From the NCBI GenBank assembly GCA_034509495.1, contig CM067518.1, forward strand, positions 2,494,431 to 2,558,430: a DNA stretch of 64,000 nt, in the 5' to 3' direction. Made by a program: the position numbers and the translations under genes. The notes beneath the pieces were generated by a model. It was not told where the DNA came from, did no database searches, and saw nothing but the letters and a program-made list of their open reading frames with translations. This document shows, one piece after another, positions 51,628-53,001 of the stretch. This DNA comes from Acestrorhynchus altus (Eukaryota > Chordata > Actinopteri > Characiformes > Acestrorhynchidae). How positions within the stretch are numbered: position 1 is the stretch's first letter; each line of letters starts with the position of its first letter.

Positions 51628-52148
51628 CTGTACTTTCTCTCTCTTACAATTCTGCAATTCTTCATTTCTTTCATATCTCCAGCACTCCATTTCATTCTCT
51701 CTCTCTGTCTCTCTCTCTGTCTCTCTCCTGTGCTTCTGTCCATCCTCTGCTCACTCAACCCCATCTCTCCTTTTCTCTGCTCCTCCCTCTTCAGTTTTCA
51801 ATCCACATTTCGCCATCTCCTCTAATTAAATGCCAGTGTCTCTCTCGCCTTTAACTCTGTCTGTCTGTCTGTGTGTGTGTCTCTCTATCTGGGTGTCTCT
51901 CTGTCTGTGTGTGTCTCTCTCGTGAACTGTGTGAGATGTGTTTATTAAGGCTCTGATTGCTTCTGTTCTGCTGACCGTATGTTGGCGGACTTGGCCTTGA
52001 GATCGTTCCAGCGCTGGTTCATGTCGTCCAGTCTCTGCTGGAGGAAGACGGCCTCCTCTGAACTGCCCAGAGCCTTCACCATCCTCATCTTATTCCCCTC
52101 CACGCTCTTAAACACGTCATTATGAGCATCGATCTCCGCCTGAATATC
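2734..52148 (-). CDS. utrn: utrophin, C-terminal half (18 exons, both ends outside window)
   Basis: Utrophin links cortical actin to the dystroglycan complex at the membrane; its C-terminal half carries the last spectrin repeats, WW, EF-hand, ZZ and syntrophin/dystrobrevin-binding regions. Eighteen exons on the minus strand, all with AG/GT borders, give in order the protein blocks known from the dystrophin family. Exon lengths and phases match dystrophin exons 56-73. Utrophin rather than dystrophin or DRP2 is indicated by [56 protein letters not shown] and [10 protein letters not shown]. The exons total 2131 nt. The frame is broken in exons 65, 66 and 68 and exon 59 is shortened, so the locus as read cannot give a full-length protein; whether that is decay or assembly error is open. 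Exons 55 and 74 were not found. Confidence 0.93.
2832..2869. repeat. (AAAC)n microsatellite
   Basis: A perfect run of about nine AAAC tetranucleotides, upstream of exon 73 in the sense direction. Confidence 0.95.
2932..3180 (+). mobile_element. tRNA-derived SINE
   Basis: The head resembles a tRNA, with a box A-like ggttatggaaccgg and a box B-like ggttcgattcc at about 2970-2980. The body aactgctccccaggtgccg, agggctgcccaccgctctgg, cgctgccccctgctgtg is typical of a SINE I recall as common in characins and catfishes. The 3' end is unclear, with a T-run near 3180-3194. A second, partial copy lies inverted at 40030-40135. Confidence 0.8.
3427..3501. repeat. (CA)n with CG interruptions
   Basis: A CA array interrupted by gcgcacg-type variants, so probably old. 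Confidence 0.95.
3618..3690. repeat. (GT)n microsatellite, imperfect
   Basis: A GT array with a few interruptions, in the intron between exons 72 and 73. Confidence 0.95.
3789..3860. repeat. (GT)n microsatellite next to exon 72 donor
   Basis: About 36 perfect GT units. In the sense of utrn it is (CA)n, starting about 30 nt after the exon 72 donor. Confidence 0.97.
3891..3956 (-). CDS. utrn: utrn exon 72 equivalent (66 bp)
   Basis: The exon is 66 bp, exactly the DMD exon 72 length. The frame [21 protein letters not shown] matches utrophin [20 protein letters not shown]. The acceptor is gtttcag. The donor gttcgc is poor, and about 30 nt beyond it lies a sense (CA)n array (3789-3860). Family members splice exons 71-74 alternatively, so the weak donor may reflect frequent skipping. 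Confidence 0.94.
4201..4239 (-). CDS. utrn: utrn exon 71 equivalent (39-bp microexon)
   Basis: This is a 39-bp exon, exactly the DMD exon 71 length. It encodes [12 protein letters not shown], against utrophin PITLISMWPEHY. The acceptor is tttacag behind a long T-rich tract in sense and the donor is gtgagt. The small size and 3n length suit the alternative splicing known for this stretch in the family. It is too short to be found by ORF length and was identified by sequence and phase. Confidence 0.93.
   Translation of the reverse strand, partial: PGHSDQHVSGAV
4240..4330. repeat. poly-A/AG-rich low-complexity tract
   Basis: An A-rich tract that in the utrn sense is a long T/C-rich polypyrimidine tract feeding the acceptor of microexon 71. 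Confidence 0.85.
4865..5030. repeat. 32-bp minisatellite, about 5 copies
   Basis: Tandem units around cagttaatcaggattaatca and cataattccc, decaying at both ends. Confidence 0.93.
5438..5672. repeat. (GT)n and (CA)n arrays 120 bp apart, inverted
   Basis: An imperfect GT array at 5438-5498 and a CA array at 5621-5672. The two are complementary on one strand and could pair. Confidence 0.93.
6367..6414. repeat. (GA)n microsatellite
   Basis: A nearly perfect GA array with one AA interruption. Confidence 0.96.
6761..7036. repeat. 10-bp minisatellite, about 27 copies
   Basis: The unit tgaagaacgc, with variants tgaagaacga, tgacgaacgc and tggggaacgc, is arranged in perfect 10-bp register. Stop-free frames on the minus strand give long artefactual S/F/V/L-rich ORFs with 10-residue periodicity. 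Confidence 0.97.
8550..8870. repeat. 30-bp minisatellite, about 10 copies
   Basis: Perfect 30-bp register. The unit is gagtagacaacatctagtga followed by acatcagcta, with point variants. The same family recurs at 10010-10480 and, inverted, at 10500-10745. Confidence 0.96.
9838..9890. repeat. (GT)n microsatellite
   Basis: A GT array with a gcgcgtg end. Confidence 0.96.
10010..10480. repeat. second array of the 30-bp minisatellite family
   Basis: Diverged units such as gttaacatctagagaacatc followed by agctacag. Copies vary in length and share the aacatctag and catcagct words with the array at 8550-8870. Confidence 0.92.
10500..10745. repeat. inverted copies of the 30-bp minisatellite family
   Basis: Words such as tgttcactagacgttaac, agatgttaactactg and agctgatgt are reverse complements of the unit in the arrays to the left. 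It forms a head-to-head arrangement with 10010-10480. Confidence 0.82.
10869..11109. repeat. (GA)n and (CA)n microsatellites
   Basis: GA array at 10869-10912 and CA array at 11055-11109, separated by about 140 bp without recognisable structure. Confidence 0.95.
11310..11690 (-). mobile_element. dispersed non-autonomous element (cactgcagtcacactgac family)
   Basis: The sequence includes gtcaggaccccacaggacca, ttctcagcactgcagtcaca and gtggacagtgagtggacaca. The same blocks occur inverted at 28860-29100 and 40175-40375, and in this orientation at 50865-51250. The 40-kb copy ends in gtcataatgttatggctgac. I recall this family as abundant in ostariophysan fish; no transposase is seen. It lies just upstream (+ strand) of utrn exon 70's donor. 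Confidence 0.75.
11718..11854 (-). CDS. utrn: utrn exon 70 equivalent (post-ZZ region)
   Basis: The exon is 137 bp, exactly the DMD exon 70 length. The frame [45 protein letters not shown] closely follows utrophin (KSKKYF-type rather than dystrophin RTKRYF). The acceptor is atgcag and the donor gtaagt. It ends in phase 2 (AC), continuing into exon 71 as Thr. The frame is intact. Confidence 0.97.
12014..12239. repeat. two (CA)n arrays
   Basis: CA arrays at 12014-12067 and 12177-12239, upstream of exon 70 in the sense direction. They generate long Cys-Val ORFs on the minus strand. Confidence 0.96.
12350..12441. repeat. compound (CT)n(CA)n microsatellite
   Basis: CT array passing directly into CA array with two ATAC interruptions. 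Confidence 0.96.
12800..12935. repeat. degenerate ggattagg/gggttgag-like tract
   Basis: Irregular GGATT, GGGTT and AGGTT words over about 130 bp. It is not a clean telomeric TTAGGG array. The minus strand shows an N/P-rich artefactual ORF. Confidence 0.6.
12935..13400. repeat. dispersed repeat with internal 52-bp tandem array (5 copies)
   Basis: The 52-bp unit contains ctcaacctgcatacagactc, then ctgactgatcagagagag, then ggggcggggctgat, five times between about 13010 and 13270. The flanks (aaatcccagtttaaatgcca on the left, gaataaaagtcc on the right) recur at 47300-47620, 30670-30860 and partly at 24690-24725. So this is an interspersed element whose inner array varies in copy number. Confidence 0.9.
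14270..14740 (+). mobile_element. Tc1/mariner-type transposase relic
   Basis: The reading TVKHGGGSV, then [16 protein letters not shown], followed by gggtcatgcaacaagacaac, caccaaagaatggttggaag and taatgttttggaat matches the order seen in Tc1/mariner transposases (catalytic-core HGGGS block, QQDND, TKEW). The SPDLNPIE block is deleted and several stops and frameshifts are present. It is a dead copy in the utrn intron between exons 69 and 70. Confidence 0.8.
15508..15600. repeat. (CA)n, short (AT)n and C-run
   Basis: CA array at 15508-15543, then atatatat, then a run of about 17 C bases near 15582-15598. Confidence 0.93.
16174..16236. repeat. (GT)n microsatellite next to exon 69 donor
   Basis: About 31 GT units, (CA)n in the utrn sense, beginning about 13 nt after the exon 69 donor. 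Confidence 0.97.
16250..16361 (-). CDS. utrn: utrn exon 69 equivalent (ZZ zinc finger)
   Basis: The exon is 112 bp, exactly the DMD exon 69 length. The frame [37 protein letters not shown] supplies the CxxC and His residues that complete the ZZ finger. TAKGHKL distinguishes utrophin from dystrophin VAKGHKM. The acceptor follows a sense CCCT-rich tract. The donor gtgagt is about 13 nt from a sense (CA)n array at 16174-16236. The frame is intact. Confidence 0.97.
16362..16422. repeat. GGGA-rich / GA tract at exon 69 acceptor
   Basis: gggagggagggatggagg-type repeats that act in sense as the pyrimidine tract of exon 69. Confidence 0.92.
16639..16941. repeat. (CT)(CA) compound array and (GA)n array near exon 68
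   Basis: CT then CA at 16639-16736; GA at 16857-16941. The GA array is (CT)n in sense and begins about 10 nt after the exon 68 donor. Confidence 0.96.
16951..17119 (-). pseudogene. utrn: utrn exon 68 equivalent with stop codons (ZZ domain start)
   Basis: The exon is 169 bp against 167 bp in DMD. From the exon 67 junction the frame reads [15 protein letters not shown] and then TGA at 17072-17074. The family has FLDW or FIDW there. The 3' part is well kept in another frame: [31 protein letters not shown], including the first ZZ-domain cysteines. A second TGA (17043-17045) interrupts QSM..LP in that frame. The acceptor cctcag and donor gtagac survive, and the donor runs into a sense (CT)n array. 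At least three indels or substitutions are needed to restore the family pattern. Confidence 0.9.
17190..17370. repeat. degenerate ggttgctatggtgtt repeat
   Basis: Words such as gttgctatggtattcc and ggtggttgctatggtgc, of the same degenerate repeat family seen at 43280-43480 (inverted), 43980-44110 (inverted), 52320-52570, 53330-53730 and 55930-56060. Confidence 0.75.
17959..18103. repeat. (GT)n microsatellites
   Basis: GT array at 17959-18013 and a shorter one at 18085-18103. Confidence 0.95.
18960..19690. repeat. 28-bp minisatellite, about 20+ degenerate copies
   Basis: The unit ctactgactcacattactg followed by tcatcatta has a clear 28-bp register at 19091, 19119 and 19147, with increasing divergence at both ends. 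Confidence 0.94.
20815..21087. repeat. opposed (GT)n and (CA)n arrays flanking exon 67
   Basis: GT at 20815-20853 and CA at 21031-21087 bracket exon 67 (20862-21019) with gaps of only about 9-11 nt. In the utrn sense they are (CA)n downstream and (TG)n upstream, hence mutually complementary. Confidence 0.97.
20862..21019 (-). CDS. utrn: utrn exon 67 equivalent (EF-hand end)
   Basis: The exon is 158 bp, exactly the DMD exon 67 length. The frame [52 protein letters not shown] is almost identical to mammalian utrophin. The junction codon gives Cys where the family has Tyr. The acceptor acacag is 11 nt from a sense (TG)n array (21031-21087). The donor gtatgt is about 9 nt from a sense (CA)n array (20815-20853). 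The frame is intact despite the broken exons on both sides. Confidence 0.97.
21130..21385 (+). mobile_element. fragment of dispersed DNA element
   Basis: The blocks tcatggaggtcccacctcac, aggacttaaaggatctgctg and ggtggttttaatgttgtagc match the 3' part of a family also seen at 1340-1460 and 61940-62090. Decayed, without a usable frame. Confidence 0.65.
21623..21825. repeat. (CA)n and (GT)n arrays
   Basis: CA at 21623-21691 and GT at 21794-21825, in opposite orientation about 100 bp apart. Confidence 0.95.
21905..22078 (+). mobile_element. 3' half of gacaaaagtattgggacac-type element
   Basis: It carries ccactgctccacagctcagt, gggggctttataccatctag and ctctacagggactagac, the same blocks in the same order as the copies at 34799-35215, 42186-42535 and 60729-61087. 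The 5' terminal repeat is missing. Confidence 0.75.
22442..22519 (-). pseudogene. utrn: utrn exon 66 equivalent, decayed (EF-hand region)
   Basis: The exon is 78 bp against 86 bp in DMD. After an acceptor ending gtgcag it reads TGKMRVLS, which is family TGKIRVQS with the first three residues (GRT) deleted in frame. One base is then missing, and a second indel precedes KGHLEEKYK, the conserved end of the exon. In the frame that reaches LEEKYK a TAA stop lies at 22470-22472. The end AAAT followed by gtagac keeps the correct phase-1 junction to exon 67. The pieces are short, but their order, phase and position between exons 65 and 67 support the call. Confidence 0.72.
22527..22592. repeat. (CA)n next to exon 66 acceptor
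   Basis: In sense it is (TG)n ending about 8 nt before exon 66. The first 9 nt of the ancestral exon are missing exactly on this side. Confidence 0.96.
22892..23098 (-). pseudogene. utrn: utrn exon 65 equivalent, frameshifted (EF-hand region)
   Basis: The exon is 207 bp against 202 bp in DMD. It opens in frame as [20 protein letters not shown], then [23 protein letters not shown], clearly utrophin. A 2-residue insertion follows (QSLLAI where the family has LVNV). After PL one base is missing near 22931-22935, so the conserved [14 protein letters not shown] continues in another frame. The acceptor ctgtcag sits on a sense (CT)n array at 23102-23176 and the donor is gtaaga. Splice sites are kept but the frame is lost. 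An assembly indel could explain the single base but not the insertion. Confidence 0.88.
23102..23350. repeat. (GA)n arrays near exon 65 acceptor
   Basis: GA at 23102-23176 and 23315-23348. In sense, the (CT)n array ends about 4 nt before exon 65 and serves as its pyrimidine tract. Confidence 0.96.
23627..23661. repeat. (CA)n microsatellite
   Basis: A short CA array in the exon 64-65 intron, followed by atatatat. Confidence 0.93.
24039..24397. repeat. three (CA)n arrays around exon 64
   Basis: CA at 24039-24122, 24212-24257 and 24319-24397. The first two bracket the 75-bp exon 64 with gaps of about 11 and 4 nt. All have the same orientation ((TG)n in sense). Confidence 0.97.
24134..24208 (-). 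CDS. utrn: utrn exon 64 equivalent (EF-hand region 1)
   Basis: The exon is 75 bp, exactly the DMD exon 64 length. The frame [25 protein letters not shown] is nearly identical to the family consensus. The acceptor ctccag is only about 4 nt from a (CA)n array (24212-24257, (TG)n in sense). The donor gtaagt is about 11 nt from another (24039-24122). This perfectly kept exon is thus embedded between two long arrays. It ends in phase 1. Confidence 0.97.
24430..25550. other. AT-rich intron segment with (AT)n
   Basis: Markedly AT-rich, with an (AT)n array at 24734-24781 and a fragment of the gaataaaagtcc dispersed repeat at 24690-24730. No exon or RNA gene was recognised. Confidence 0.7.
26006..26067 (-). 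CDS. utrn: utrn exon 63 equivalent (WW domain, second half)
   Basis: The exon is 62 bp, exactly the DMD exon 63 length. The frame [21 protein letters not shown] carries the second WW tryptophan in TTCWDHPKM and leads into the EF-hand region. The donor is gtgagt and the acceptor ends in ttag. The frame is intact and phases match exons 62 and 64. Confidence 0.97.
26355..26540 (-). mobile_element. 3' part of gacaaaagtattgggacac-type element (inverted)
   Basis: The terminal-repeat-like gtccaaatatttgtggacac is followed by the reverse complements of the tgtgtcagcaatg and ctctacagggactaga blocks known from the other copies. Confidence 0.7.
26822..26895. repeat. (CA)n microsatellite
   Basis: About 36 CA units in the intron between exons 62 and 63. 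Confidence 0.97.
27750..28035 (+). mobile_element. Tc1/mariner-type transposase relic
   Basis: The reading VKHGGG, then [20 protein letters not shown], matches the Tc1-family block VKHGGGSIM...GTGN. The upstream ccatctcaatccacctcttc and downstream caaatacaagcaaacag also fit. No start, no catalytic context and short length: a dead fragment. Confidence 0.7.
28855..29105 (+). mobile_element. dispersed non-autonomous element (cactgcagtcacactgac family)
   Basis: It contains gagtggacagtgagtggaca, tcagtgtgactgcagtgctg and ctctgtggtggtcctgat, the inverse of the 11310 and 50865 copies. Confidence 0.75.
29153..29185. repeat. (GT)n microsatellite
   Basis: About 16 GT units. Confidence 0.95.
29480..30660. 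other. intron stretch, no recognised feature
   Basis: Part of the intron between exons 62 and 63. Weak resemblance to a decayed transposase around 29590-29760 (ggacactggtccagagtctt, gttaaaatatggtgg) is not enough for a call. The remainder shows nothing I can name. Confidence 0.5.
30665..30870. repeat. dispersed repeat copy with single ggggcggggctg unit
   Basis: It shares aaatcccagtttaaatgcca, gaggggcgggg-type and tcagaataaaagtcctg words with 12935-13400 and 47300-47620, but has only one copy of the inner unit. Confidence 0.8.
31447..31499. repeat. (CA)n with ATAC interruptions
   Basis: A CA array ending in cacatacacacat-type units. Confidence 0.94.
32140..32660 (+). mobile_element. Tc1/mariner-type transposase relic
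   Basis: The C-terminal motif [20 protein letters not shown], the Tc1/IS630 DDE-domain PDLxxIENxWD signature, is encoded at about 32400-32465. It is followed by a degraded [18 protein letters not shown] block. A second copy lies at 62470-63000. Frameshifts and missing N-terminal domains make it a fossil. Confidence 0.83.
32713..32773 (-). CDS. utrn: utrn exon 62 equivalent (WW domain, first half)
   Basis: The exon is 61 bp, exactly the DMD exon 62 length. The frame [20 protein letters not shown] supplies the first WW-domain tryptophan and the NKVPYYI strand of the beta-dystroglycan-binding module. The acceptor tccacag lies about 9 nt after a sense (TG)n array at 32783-32850 and the donor is gtaagt. 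The frame is intact. Confidence 0.96.
32783..32850. repeat. (CA)n next to exon 62 acceptor
   Basis: In sense it is a (TG)n array ending about 9 nt upstream of exon 62. Confidence 0.97.
33765..33870 (-). mobile_element. 3' fragment of gacaaaagtattgggacac-type element (inverted)
   Basis: The blocks cacccattgctgacacgg and gtccctgtagagaagt, and then aggactctctggagcag, are reverse complements of the 3' half of the family. Confidence 0.7.
33885..34295. repeat. 40-bp minisatellite, about 10 degenerate copies
   Basis: Units of cagcttagtagacc followed by ...gaacccacaacacagtgg, with 40-bp spacing (34017, 34057, 34097). Confidence 0.9.
34799..35215 (+). mobile_element. gacaaaagtatcgggacac-type inverted-repeat element
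   Basis: It begins with ggacaaaagtatcgggacac, contains gatcctgcttttgttggag, ctccactgctccacagctca and ctctacagggactagacaag, and ends near gcacatctgtgtcagcaatg. It is non-coding and about 415 bp. The terminal repeat is suggestive of a Tc1/mariner-like MITE (inference). Its 3' end lies only a few nt from the donor of exon 61. Confidence 0.8.
35218..35296 (-). CDS. utrn: utrn exon 61 equivalent (rod end / hinge 4)
   Basis: The exon is 79 bp, exactly the DMD exon 61 length. The frame [26 protein letters not shown] matches the highly conserved [20 protein letters not shown] block before the WW domain. The acceptor is ctctctag behind a purine/pyrimidine-biased tract and the donor is gtatgt. A small inverted-repeat element ends only a few bases beyond the donor. 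Confidence 0.95.
35387..35711. repeat. two (CA)n arrays and a (GA)n array
   Basis: CA at 35387-35438 and 35540-35589, GA at 35668-35711, in the exon 60-61 intron upstream of exon 61. Confidence 0.96.
35905..36612. repeat. about 700-bp trinucleotide array (AGT/AAC-based)
   Basis: Irregular mixtures of agt, aac and aat triplets, such as agtagtaacagtaacagt. Perfect triplet register makes both strands open for hundreds of bases (poly-Ser/Asn, poly-Val/Thr, poly-Leu), all artefacts. It ends about 12 nt from the exon 60 donor. Confidence 0.97.
36624..36771 (-). CDS. utrn: utrn exon 60 equivalent (last spectrin-like repeat)
   Basis: The exon is 148 bp, one base more than the 147 bp of DMD exon 60. 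That base pairs with the altered phase of exon 59. The frame [43 protein letters not shown] aligns to ALRGEIAPLKENVSHVNDLA and IQLSPYNLSTLEDLNTRW. The acceptor is gtacag. The donor gtgctg is weak, and within about 12 nt it runs into a roughly 700-bp trinucleotide array. The exon ends in phase 0, as in dystrophin. Confidence 0.9.
36780..37300. other. intron between exons 59 and 60, no further feature
   Basis: Apart from the utrn acceptor region of exon 60, I see nothing recognisable in this stretch. Confidence 0.5.
37308..37590 (+). mobile_element. gacagaagtattgggacac-type element, 5' part
   Basis: It begins with gtggacagaagtattgggac and continues with blocks diverged from the copies at 34.8 and 42.2 kb. 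The 3' half is missing or unrecognisable. It sits in the exon 59-60 intron. Confidence 0.7.
37650..37693 (-). pseudogene. utrn: relic of ancestral exon 59 3' end, now intronic
   Basis: Immediately beyond the exon 59 donor the next frame still encodes [12 protein letters not shown], against PVGDLLIDSLQD in the family. Because the coding frame of exon 59 differs by one base, this sequence cannot be translated and is best read as former exon lost by a frameshift plus use of a new donor. Confidence 0.82.
37694..37907 (-). CDS. utrn: utrn exon 59 equivalent, shortened at its 3' end
   Basis: The exon is 214 bp against 269 bp in human DMD. The acceptor cctctcag gives the frame [20 protein letters not shown], then [20 protein letters not shown] and [17 protein letters not shown], aligning to ELPPEERAQNVTRLLRKQAE and LKLRQAEVIKG. 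The donor gtaagg at 37693 lies where other family members still code. Reading on in frame meets TAA at once. The out-of-frame sequence beyond the donor still encodes PLIDSLQD, the conserved end of the ancestral exon. The phase-2 end fits the single leading G of exon 60, so the spliced product stays open but lacks about 18 residues of the last rod repeat. Confidence 0.88.
38063..38131. repeat. (CA)n microsatellite
   Basis: About 34 CA units in the exon 58-59 intron. Confidence 0.97.
38140..38820. other. intron stretch, no recognised feature
   Basis: Single-copy-looking sequence; nothing recognised on either strand. Confidence 0.5.
38829..39167. repeat. cluster of (CA)n and (GT)n arrays
   Basis: CA at 38829-38891, alternating GT/CA between 38961 and 39025, GT at 39119-39167. 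Opposite orientations occur close together. Confidence 0.94.
40030..40135 (-). mobile_element. partial tRNA-SINE, inverted
   Basis: The blocks cactagtgaattcacacact, agggggcagtgagcacacg and gagcagctggggagtt are the reverse complement of the body of the SINE at 2932-3180. The tRNA-like head is missing. Confidence 0.8.
40175..40375 (+). mobile_element. dispersed non-autonomous element, intact 3' terminus
   Basis: It runs from ctctgtggtggtcctgtggg, through cctgaccattgaagaacaga, to gtggtcataatgttatggct and gaccagtgta. The terminus is typical of this family, which also occurs at 11310, 28855 and 50865. Confidence 0.8.
40657..40712. repeat. (GA)n microsatellite
   Basis: A GA array with a few interruptions. 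Confidence 0.95.
40715..41395 (+). mobile_element. LINE 3' end (L2/CR1-like non-LTR retrotransposon)
   Basis: It encodes the end of a reverse-transcriptase polyprotein with frameshifts: [46 protein letters not shown] and [15 protein letters not shown] match the conserved C-terminus of L2-like elements. The 3' end tgtaagtcgctctggagaag, cgtctgccaaatgcc, followed by atgaatgtaaatgta, is the usual short-repeat tail. It is 5'-truncated and dead. Confidence 0.88.
41667..41796 (-). CDS. utrn: utrn exon 58 equivalent (spectrin-like repeat)
   Basis: The exon is 130 bp, 9 bp longer than the 121 bp recalled for DMD exon 58, so it keeps frame with three extra residues near its end ([11 protein letters not shown]). 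The core reads [20 protein letters not shown] then [10 protein letters not shown], aligning to AFKRELKTKEPVIMSTLETV and IFLTEQPLEG. The acceptor is ttccag and the donor gtgagt. It starts in phase 0 and ends in phase 1, matching both neighbours. Confidence 0.93.
42186..42535 (+). mobile_element. gacaaaagtattgggacac-type element
   Basis: It starts with atggacaaaagtattgggac and contains ctcctgcttttgttggagca, ccactgctccacagctcaat and gcatggtgccaacc. It ends near atgtgtcagcaatgag, so the right terminal repeat is damaged. Confidence 0.82.
42683..42761. repeat. (CA)n microsatellite
   Basis: About 39 CA units. Confidence 0.97.
43111..43190. repeat. 10-bp minisatellite, 8 copies
   Basis: The unit aggacagtgg (first two copies aggccagtgg) is in perfect register. 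Confidence 0.97.
43280..44180. repeat. degenerate accatagcaacc repeat (inverted ggttgctatggt family)
   Basis: Many imperfect copies such as ccatagcaaccgcctatg, atagcaaccatgcagagac and ccatagcaacctcctggct, in opposite orientation to the copies at 52-56 kb. Confidence 0.75.
44200..45250. other. intron stretch, no recognised feature
   Basis: Within the 8.8-kb intron between exons 57 and 58. No exon, RNA gene or clear repeat was recognised. Confidence 0.5.
45254..45298. repeat. (GT)n microsatellite
   Basis: About 20 GT units followed by gatagaga. Confidence 0.95.
45405..45605. repeat. 68-bp minisatellite, 3 copies
   Basis: Units begin gtgtggaagctgttt at 45409 and 45477, and a third diverged copy begins near 45545. 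Each holds gagaacccatctttggtcct. Related words recur near 45760-45830. Stop-free in several frames, giving an artefactual ORF. Confidence 0.93.
46780..47010. promoter_or_regulatory. possible conserved non-coding (enhancer-like) segment
   Basis: A non-repetitive segment with homeodomain-type cores (aagtaattaagac) and a mix of AT-rich and GC-rich words, without an ORF. The regulatory reading is only an inference from composition. Confidence 0.2.
47290..47630. repeat. dispersed repeat with internal 52-bp array (3 copies)
   Basis: The same element as 12935-13400: left flank aatcccagtttaaatcccaa, three ggggcggggct units, right flank ataataaaagtcctgaga. Confidence 0.9.
47640..47725 (+). mobile_element. 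fragment of gacaaaagtattgggacac-type element
   Basis: Contains gtgcatttgcacatctgtgt followed by cagcaatgggtg, the 3' block of the family. Confidence 0.65.
48040..48280. promoter_or_regulatory. possible conserved non-coding (enhancer-like) segment
   Basis: Non-repetitive and rich in TAATTA/ATTA/TGATTGAT words (gattgatgagcttaattac, gataattgaatgcgtgatt), without an ORF. Enhancer identity is inference only. Confidence 0.22.
48510..48690. repeat. 61-bp minisatellite, 3 copies
   Basis: Units contain gatcggctctgctg, ggtcagttgctctgccccc and acctgaaatgatgattct. The last two units are spaced 61 bp apart. Confidence 0.93.
48818..49058. repeat. (CT)n, (CA)n and (GA)n arrays
   Basis: CT at 48818-48850, CA at 48873-48893, GA at 49017-49058. 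CT and GA are complementary and about 170 bp apart. Confidence 0.95.
49698..49870 (+). mobile_element. 5' part of gacaaaagtattgggacac-type element
   Basis: Begins tatggacaaaagtattggga and then runs through ctagattttggtgtattgct to a diverged middle. The right half is missing. Confidence 0.75.
50584..50830. repeat. opposed (GT)n and (CA)n arrays flanking exon 57
   Basis: GT at 50584-50611 and CA at 50776-50830 bracket exon 57 (50618-50774) almost without a gap. In sense they are (CA)n downstream and (TG)n upstream. Confidence 0.97.
50618..50774 (-). CDS. utrn: utrn exon 57 equivalent (spectrin-like repeat)
   Basis: The exon is 157 bp, the length of DMD exon 57. The frame reads [14 protein letters not shown], then [18 protein letters not shown], matching the conserved HLEASSDQWKRL and LKDDELSRQAPIGGDFP. 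The acceptor gtgtag sits directly on a long sense-strand (TG)n array at 50776-50830. The donor gtcaga is followed within about 6 nt by a sense (CA)n array at 50584-50611. The frame is intact and ends in phase 0, as in dystrophin. Confidence 0.94.
50865..51260 (-). mobile_element. dispersed non-autonomous element (cactgcagtcacactgac family)
   Basis: Near-identical blocks to 11310-11690 in the same orientation: caggaccaccacagagcagc, ttctcagcactgcagtcaca, actagaggacgaccaacaca. Confidence 0.8.
51559..51930. repeat. (CA)n array followed by CT/CTGT-rich low-complexity
   Basis: CA at 51559-51626. Pyrimidine-rich ctctctgt words continue to about 51930, just downstream of the exon 56 donor at 51975. 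Confidence 0.93.
51976..52148 (-). CDS. utrn: utrn exon 56 equivalent (spectrin-like repeat)
   Basis: The exon is 173 bp, the length of DMD exon 56. It follows a CT-rich tract ending in gtgtag and is followed by the donor gtcagc. The open frame starts [18 protein letters not shown] and ends [13 protein letters not shown]...KSANI plus two bases, matching the family segment DLQGEIEAH...LLQRRLDNMNFKW. It forms part of a rod-domain triple helix. It is the most upstream exon I can recognise in the window. It joins exon 57 in phase 2, where CG plus G restores the conserved Arg. Confidence 0.93.
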
Positions 52149-52212
52149 CTACACAGAGAGAGAGAGAGAGATGGGGGGGGTTATTTCAGATCACAATCAA
52201 TCTTGTTTGGTT

Positions 52213-52214
<2 letters not shown>

Positions 52215-52260
<46 letters not shown>
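52215..52260. repeat. (CA)n microsatellite upstream of exon 56
   Basis: In sense a (TG)n array about 65 nt upstream of exon 56. Confidence 0.96.
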
Positions 52261-52264
<4 letters not shown>

Positions 52265-52319
52265 TGCTATGGAAATGATGTGTCATTACACCCTCGTAAT
52301 AAGCTTCACAACTGCAACT

Positions 52320-52570
52320 GTGTGGAATCTATGGTATCCCAGGTGGTTGTTCTGGTGTTGTTAGGTGGCTGCAAACTGGGCAATAGATGGTTCATATGGT
52401 AGTGCTGTGTGTTCTAATTGGTGGCTATGGTGTGCCAGGTTGTTCCAATAGGGTGGAGATAAGGTTGCTAAGTGTTTCCTATAGTATTGCAAGGTGTATC
52501 CAATAGTGTTGCTGAGTTGTTGGTAAAAGGTAGCGCTGGTGGTTGCCAGGGTGTTGCTAAGTGGTGGGTT
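52320..52570. repeat. degenerate ggttgctatggtgtt repeat
   Basis: Words such as ggtatcccaggtggttgttc and ggtggttgccagggtgttgc. The same family lies inside the 903-bp duplication. Confidence 0.75.
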
Positions 52571-52743
52571 TTGCATGGGGTTTGACGTTGTCAGGTGCCG
52601 CCAGCCACATGAAATGAACGGACAATCAATTGCACTTTCAATCAATTCCACAATTCCTTATTTTCATGTAGGAATTCTATTTTCAGGCACATGCTGTTAT
52701 TAATAGTGATGATTTAAAACACTGGACTAATGCGATTCAGCAG

Positions 52744-52744
<1 letters not shown>

Positions 52745-52804
<60 letters not shown>

Positions 52805-52949
52805 CGATAAGAGGTGCTCCAGACACTGACTGGACGACAGGCATAATTATAGACCAATCACAGCTTGATCAGAAAGAGACATCAAACAGCAAACAAATCC
52901 ATGGGGAGATGCAACAGGACAGAGTGTGACCGATAATTACCAACCAACA

Positions 52950-53000
<51 letters not shown>
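52745..53000. repeat. two (CA)n arrays
   Basis: CA at 52745-52802 and 52950-53000. The second marks the left edge of the 903-bp tandem duplication. Confidence 0.96.
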
Positions 53001-53001
<1 letters not shown>

